The position numbers and the translations under genes are program-made. A stretch of 64,000 nt of DNA, taken from NCBI RefSeq assembly GCF_016406105.1, contig NZ_CP066308.1, positions 344,501 through 408,500 of the forward strand, given 5' to 3'. Shown here piece after piece: positions 61,440 to 64,000 of the stretch (the first letter of the stretch is position 1; each line of letters starts with the position of its first letter). The notes below the pieces were generated by a model that was given only the letters and a program-made list of their open reading frames with translations, was not told where the DNA came from and did not search any database. The DNA is from Brevibacillus composti. Lineage in GTDB: Bacteria; Bacillota; Bacilli; Brevibacillales; Brevibacillaceae.

Positions 61440-61455
61440 TTAAACGATCGTTTAA
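61440..61455. promoter_or_regulatory. Perfect 16-bp palindrome without an obvious gene
   Basis: TTAAACGATCGTTTAA. Its form is that of a TetR-type operator. It lies between two genes that both end here, so it is not in the promoter of either. Confidence 0.4.
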
Positions 61456-61591
61456 GACGGGGCAACCGTGTTTTTTACCCGGCAACCACGGGCGAAAGTT
61501 ATCCATGTATATCTTATGTAAGAGAGGGCAATCTCGCGGGAATGGCAGCGCTGTGCAGCTGCGTAATTCTCGGCGTATGGAAAATTCGGGC

Positions 61592-62677
61592 CTAGCTCCC
61601 GTCCGCCACGTGCTTCGGCAGATGGCAGCTCGGGTCCGGCATATCGATAAATTCATGGATATCGACGGCCAGACTCTCCAGACGCGCAGGTACGCCCCGG
61701 TAAAAAACAAAGCGGCCCCGCCTTTCGCTCCAGGCGAATCCGGCGTCGACGATCAGCTTCATGTGCTTGACCACGGCCGGTTCACTGATTCCGTGCAAGC
61801 AGGCGAGCTGCTGTATGCAGTAGGGATGATTAAGCAGCGATTTTAAGATCGCGATCCGGGTCGGGTCACTGAACACCTTCATTTTCGCTACGAAGTCAGC
61901 GGCGATGACCGGCTTCTCCGCACGCCCCGGCACATCCACGTGCAGGCCGGTGGTAATCCGCTGAGGATAGACGCCGAGCAGCAGATGAGGCGCGAGAAAG
62001 CTGGAGACAAACAGATGGATGTGAGAGAGATCTTCATAGGCGAATTGATAGGTTCTGGCCTTGTGAAACTGCAAAAAGCGATCCCGGACATGCAGACGAG
62101 GATGGACCTGGGAGAGGAAGGCGATCGGATCTTTTTGCAGGGCCTCCTGGCTTTCATGGACCGAGCGGATCAGCCAAGGCTCGATGCGGCGTTCCTCTTC
62201 TTTAAAAAAGGGCAGATAGGCGTGGCAAAATTCCAGAAACAAGCGGTGTGCCCGCAGCGGACGGCGGATCAGCTCGCGGTGCACCGGCTTCAGCTGCTCG
62301 AATGCTTCATCGGTATGGCCGTCCATCCAGCTTTTCACTTGGAGGCGATGGTGCACGGGCCCCATCATCGCCTCGACGAATTCCTCCGGACTCATCCTCT
62401 CGATTCTCTCCAGACCGGCTTCGACGGAATGCTGATAGGTTTCGTCCCAGGGAAAAAGAAAGTCCATCACTTCCAGGAAGTGATTGGAGATGGCATCAAA
62501 TGCCTGGAGATCGCGGAGCAGCGGGCGGGGCAGCCGATCCTGCGTCTCCCTCACCCAGCGGATGCGGGTGGTATGATGTTCGGGATGGGCAAGCACGTGC
62601 AGACTGAGGAAAAATTCATATCCGGGTATATAGGAGACGGTGACGCGCTTTCGCAACCACTGCTGCAAGTCATGCAT
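61592..62677 (-). CDS. ArsR-like regulator with long N-terminal domain
   Basis: A 361-aa protein. The C-terminal part (from about residue 268) is an ArsR-type winged helix: KMKVFSDPTRIAILKSLL, CIQQLACLHGISEPAVVKHMKLIVDAGF, RGRFVFYRG. The first 260 residues are mostly helical and have no metal motif; they resemble the extra domain of DUF5937-type ArsR proteins. GAAGGAGGAAGG lies before ATG 62677. The palindrome at 62703 may be its own operator. Target genes are not evident; it is followed on the left by a gene-free stretch. Confidence 0.85.
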   Translation of the reverse strand: MHDLQQWLRKRVTVSYIPGYEFFLSLHVLAHPEHHTTRIRWVRETQDRLPRPLLRDLQAFDAISNHFLEVMDFLFPWDETYQHSVEAGLERIERMSPEEFVEAMMGPVHHRLQVKSWMDGHTDEAFEQLKPVHRELIRRPLRAHRLFLEFCHAYLPFFKEEERRIEPWLIRSVHESQEALQKDPIAFLSQVHPRLHVRDRFLQFHKARTYQFAYEDLSHIHLFVSSFLAPHLLLGVYPQRITTGLHVDVPGRAEKPVIAADFVAKMKVFSDPTRIAILKSLLNHPYCIQQLACLHGISEPAVVKHMKLIVDAGFAWSERRGRFVFYRGVPARLESLAVDIHEFIDMPDPSCHLPKHVADGS

Positions 62678-62702
62678 AGACCTTCCTCCTTCATCATGAA
62701 TT

Positions 62703-62714
62703 AACCATTTGGTT
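62703..62714 (-). promoter_or_regulatory. Possible autoregulatory operator of the ArsR-like gene
   Basis: AACCATTTGGTT, 5-bp arms around TT, 26 bases before the start codon and 8 bases after a TACAAT -10 of the same strand. Confidence 0.4.
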
Positions 62715-62788
62715 TATTGTAGGAAACAAAAGGCAAAAGTGTAGACATTATGCACGGATGAGCCGATTCTGTCAATCCCGCAGGAACA

Positions 62789-62829
62789 GGCCCCGCGGGC
62801 GCACTTTCACAGTGCGTTGCCGCAGGGCC
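62789..62829 (-). terminator. Long GC-rich hairpin after the DUF4129 gene
   Basis: GGCCCTGCGG...CGCAC pairs with GTGCG...CGCGGGGCC. There is no T run on either side, so it is not a standard intrinsic terminator, but it lies just past the stop. Confidence 0.4.
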
Positions 62830-62836
62830 ACTCGCG

Positions 62837-64000
62837 TCAGTCTGTCATTTTCCGTATCTCCGCTACGCTGTGCTGCAGATCAGCCAGCTCTTCATTCGTC
62901 AGCAGTTTTTCCATATAGCGGGATTGCTCGTAGTACCGGGTAATCCGGGCCGCATATTCCAGCCGACCAGATGTTGTCCAGCGCTGTTGCAGGCGGCACA
63001 GGTATTCGTGCGGCGTCTCATACGGTGCGATGCCGAGGCCGGCATCCGCCATGTGCAGCAAAAACTGATAGTAGCCGTAGCGCACCGGATCGTCCTCCTG
63101 GCGGTGCGCCTTTGCCCGCAGCGCCTCCAGATCCCAGATGGGAGGCATTGTGCCCGCCTTCTCCGGCGGCAGCTCATGCAGGGTGGCTTCGACGGCTTCG
63201 GCCGGGGCCACGCTCACTGGGACTTGCGCTCCACCTCTTCGCTTCCAGATCGCCCAGCCGAGTCCGATCCCGACCAGGAGCACGCAGGCGGCGATGAGAT
63301 AGGGCTGCCACAGAGTGAAGAGAGCCTCCCCTGTATAGGCCGCTTCCTCCAGAGGAAGTTCCTCGCGATTTCCCGAAGACTGCTCGAGCAGATCCTGGAC
63401 TTTGCGGTTGCTGCCGAGCGAAGCCGACAGTTTTTCAATCCAGTCGCCTATTCCCTTGAGCAAGGGGCCAAAGATCCAGGACAGCGCGGCTCCGAGCGGC
63501 TTTTTCATCCATCCCCAAAGCAAGGAGAGCACCCACAGTCCCATGCCCGCCGCTGCGGCATAGCCAGCTGCCAGCAGCAGACGGGAGCCGATCAGCTGGA
63601 CCCCGAGAAAAGCCGGCACGCGGGGCACGCGGACAGATAAGGAGGCCGTATCCTCCCTGGTCAGATATTCGCCCAGGCTGGCGAGCATATAGCCGGCTAC
63701 GAGCAGGGAGATCACCGGATAGAGCTCGGCGGCCTGAAAGGGAGCGCCGCTCCGCAGCGGGCCGAACAGGGAAGCGATCGCCAGATGAGCCAGGCTGATG
63801 CAGAGTGTCATGATCCATGCGTTCAAAAGCGTCGCTTGGGAGTAGGATGAGGCGGCGAGACTGTGCACCCGCCAATAAAAGAGAGCGGCGGCCAGGGCGG
63901 CGAGGAGCACGGAATCAAGGGTCTGGTAGATCAATACCCCCACCGCAAACACAAGCGGGTAGAGCAGCAGGTGAAGCAAGAGATTGCGGGCCCCGCCATC
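62837..64000 (-). CDS. DUF4129-containing membrane protein (5' end outside the window)
   Basis: The frame is open to the right edge, so the N-terminus lies outside; a TTG at 63979 is not needed as a start. The 388 residues seen comprise about six membrane helices (to residue 170), a linker, another helix (LIAACVLLVGIGLGWAIW), and a C-terminal DUF4129 domain from about 300 (DDPVRYGYYQFLLHMADAGLG, ETPHEYLCRL, EYAARITRYYEQSRYM). Such genes often belong to an operon with a transglutaminase-like protein and DUF58; the next gene to the right would test this. Confidence 0.85.
   Translation of the reverse strand, partial: DGGARNLLLHLLLYPLVFAVGVLIYQTLDSVLLAALAAALFYWRVHSLAASSYSQATLLNAWIMTLCISLAHLAIASLFGPLRSGAPFQAAELYPVISLLVAGYMLASLGEYLTREDTASLSVRVPRVPAFLGVQLIGSRLLLAAGYAAAAGMGLWVLSLLWGWMKKPLGAALSWIFGPLLKGIGDWIEKLSASLGSNRKVQDLLEQSSGNREELPLEEAAYTGEALFTLWQPYLIAACVLLVGIGLGWAIWKRRGGAQVPVSVAPAEAVEATLHELPPEKAGTMPPIWDLEALRAKAHRQEDDPVRYGYYQFLLHMADAGLGIAPYETPHEYLCRLQQRWTTSGRLEYAARITRYYEQSRYMEKLLTNEELADLQHSVAEIRKMTD

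Noticed and set aside
61455-61500. CCCGGCAACCA, a piece of the SAM-I riboswitch consensus
   Set aside because: None of the other conserved S-box elements or a downstream methionine-type gene is present; the region is between convergent genes.
62789-62829. Intrinsic terminator for the DUF4129 gene
   Set aside because: Good stem but no T run on either strand; kept only as a low-confidence hairpin.

Overview
The window looks like chromosome of a spore-forming Gram-positive bacterium of the Brevibacillus/Paenibacillaceae type. This is inferred from gene content (yunB- and ytaF-like sporulation genes, nagZ, psuKG, an NreBC-type oxygen sensor, a ba3-type oxidase with subunit IIa), strong GGAGG-type ribosome binding sites, frequent GTG/TTG starts, consensus sigma-A promoters and moderately high GC. 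No rRNA, tRNA, CRISPR array, prophage or plasmid functions were seen. One complete insertion sequence is present.

Layout. 1-3.2 kb: end of a ribose-type sugar ABC transporter operon (binding protein, double ATPase, permease). 3.4-7.2 kb: an unknown 303-aa protein, an OmpR-type two-component system and a low-complexity lipoprotein. 7.6-9.3 kb: an IS5/IS1182-type element that separates alsT from its probable promoter and cre site. 9.3-13.4 kb: alsT, a LytTR regulator and an acetyl-CoA:succinate-type CoA-transferase. 13.5-18.6 kb, minus strand: cytochrome bd oxidase (cydAB), then doxX-pirin, azoR and a MarR-type regulator, the last three units each preceded by the same 18-bp operator. 18.8-24.3 kb: DMT exporter, psuK-psuG, and a transporter-dapF operon. 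24.5-28.3 kb: a decayed diguanylate cyclase gene, the copA-copZ copper export operon, and a decayed SDR gene. 28.3-36.1 kb: nagZ, ytaF, a large structured RNA candidate, a calcium-type P-ATPase, yunB and a secreted stalk-domain protein. 36.1-41.6 kb: a LysR remnant, a GNAT enzyme, then nreBC and a three-subunit ba3 oxidase. 41.7-50 kb: small redox enzymes, a lipoprotein-response regulator-kinase operon, a second exported FG-GAP-like protein and a CPA2 cation/proton antiporter with an attenuator-like leader. 50-64 kb: an HTH regulator-small protein-clpP operon, a Vpr-like secreted subtilase, a membrane-anchored protein, a LysR regulator beside a citrate synthase, namA, a DUF2325 protein, an ArsR-like regulator and a DUF4129 membrane protein that runs off the window.

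Themes. Several parts fit respiration and electrophile/quinone stress: bd and ba3 oxidases, an Fe-S oxygen sensor kinase, azoreductase, nitroreductase, pirin, DoxX and an old-yellow enzyme. The most interesting non-coding signals are: (a) an RNA domain at 31112-31321 closed by 26 base pairs including two G-U pairs, upstream of the calcium ATPase; (b) two 16-bp dyads in the same place relative to the -10 of nreBC and of the oxidase operon; (c) three copies of an MhqR-like box; (d) a terminator hairpin inside the antiporter leader; (e) an IS insertion between a promoter/cre and alsT. At least four gene remnants (GGDEF, SDR, LysR, TetR) lie between intact genes.
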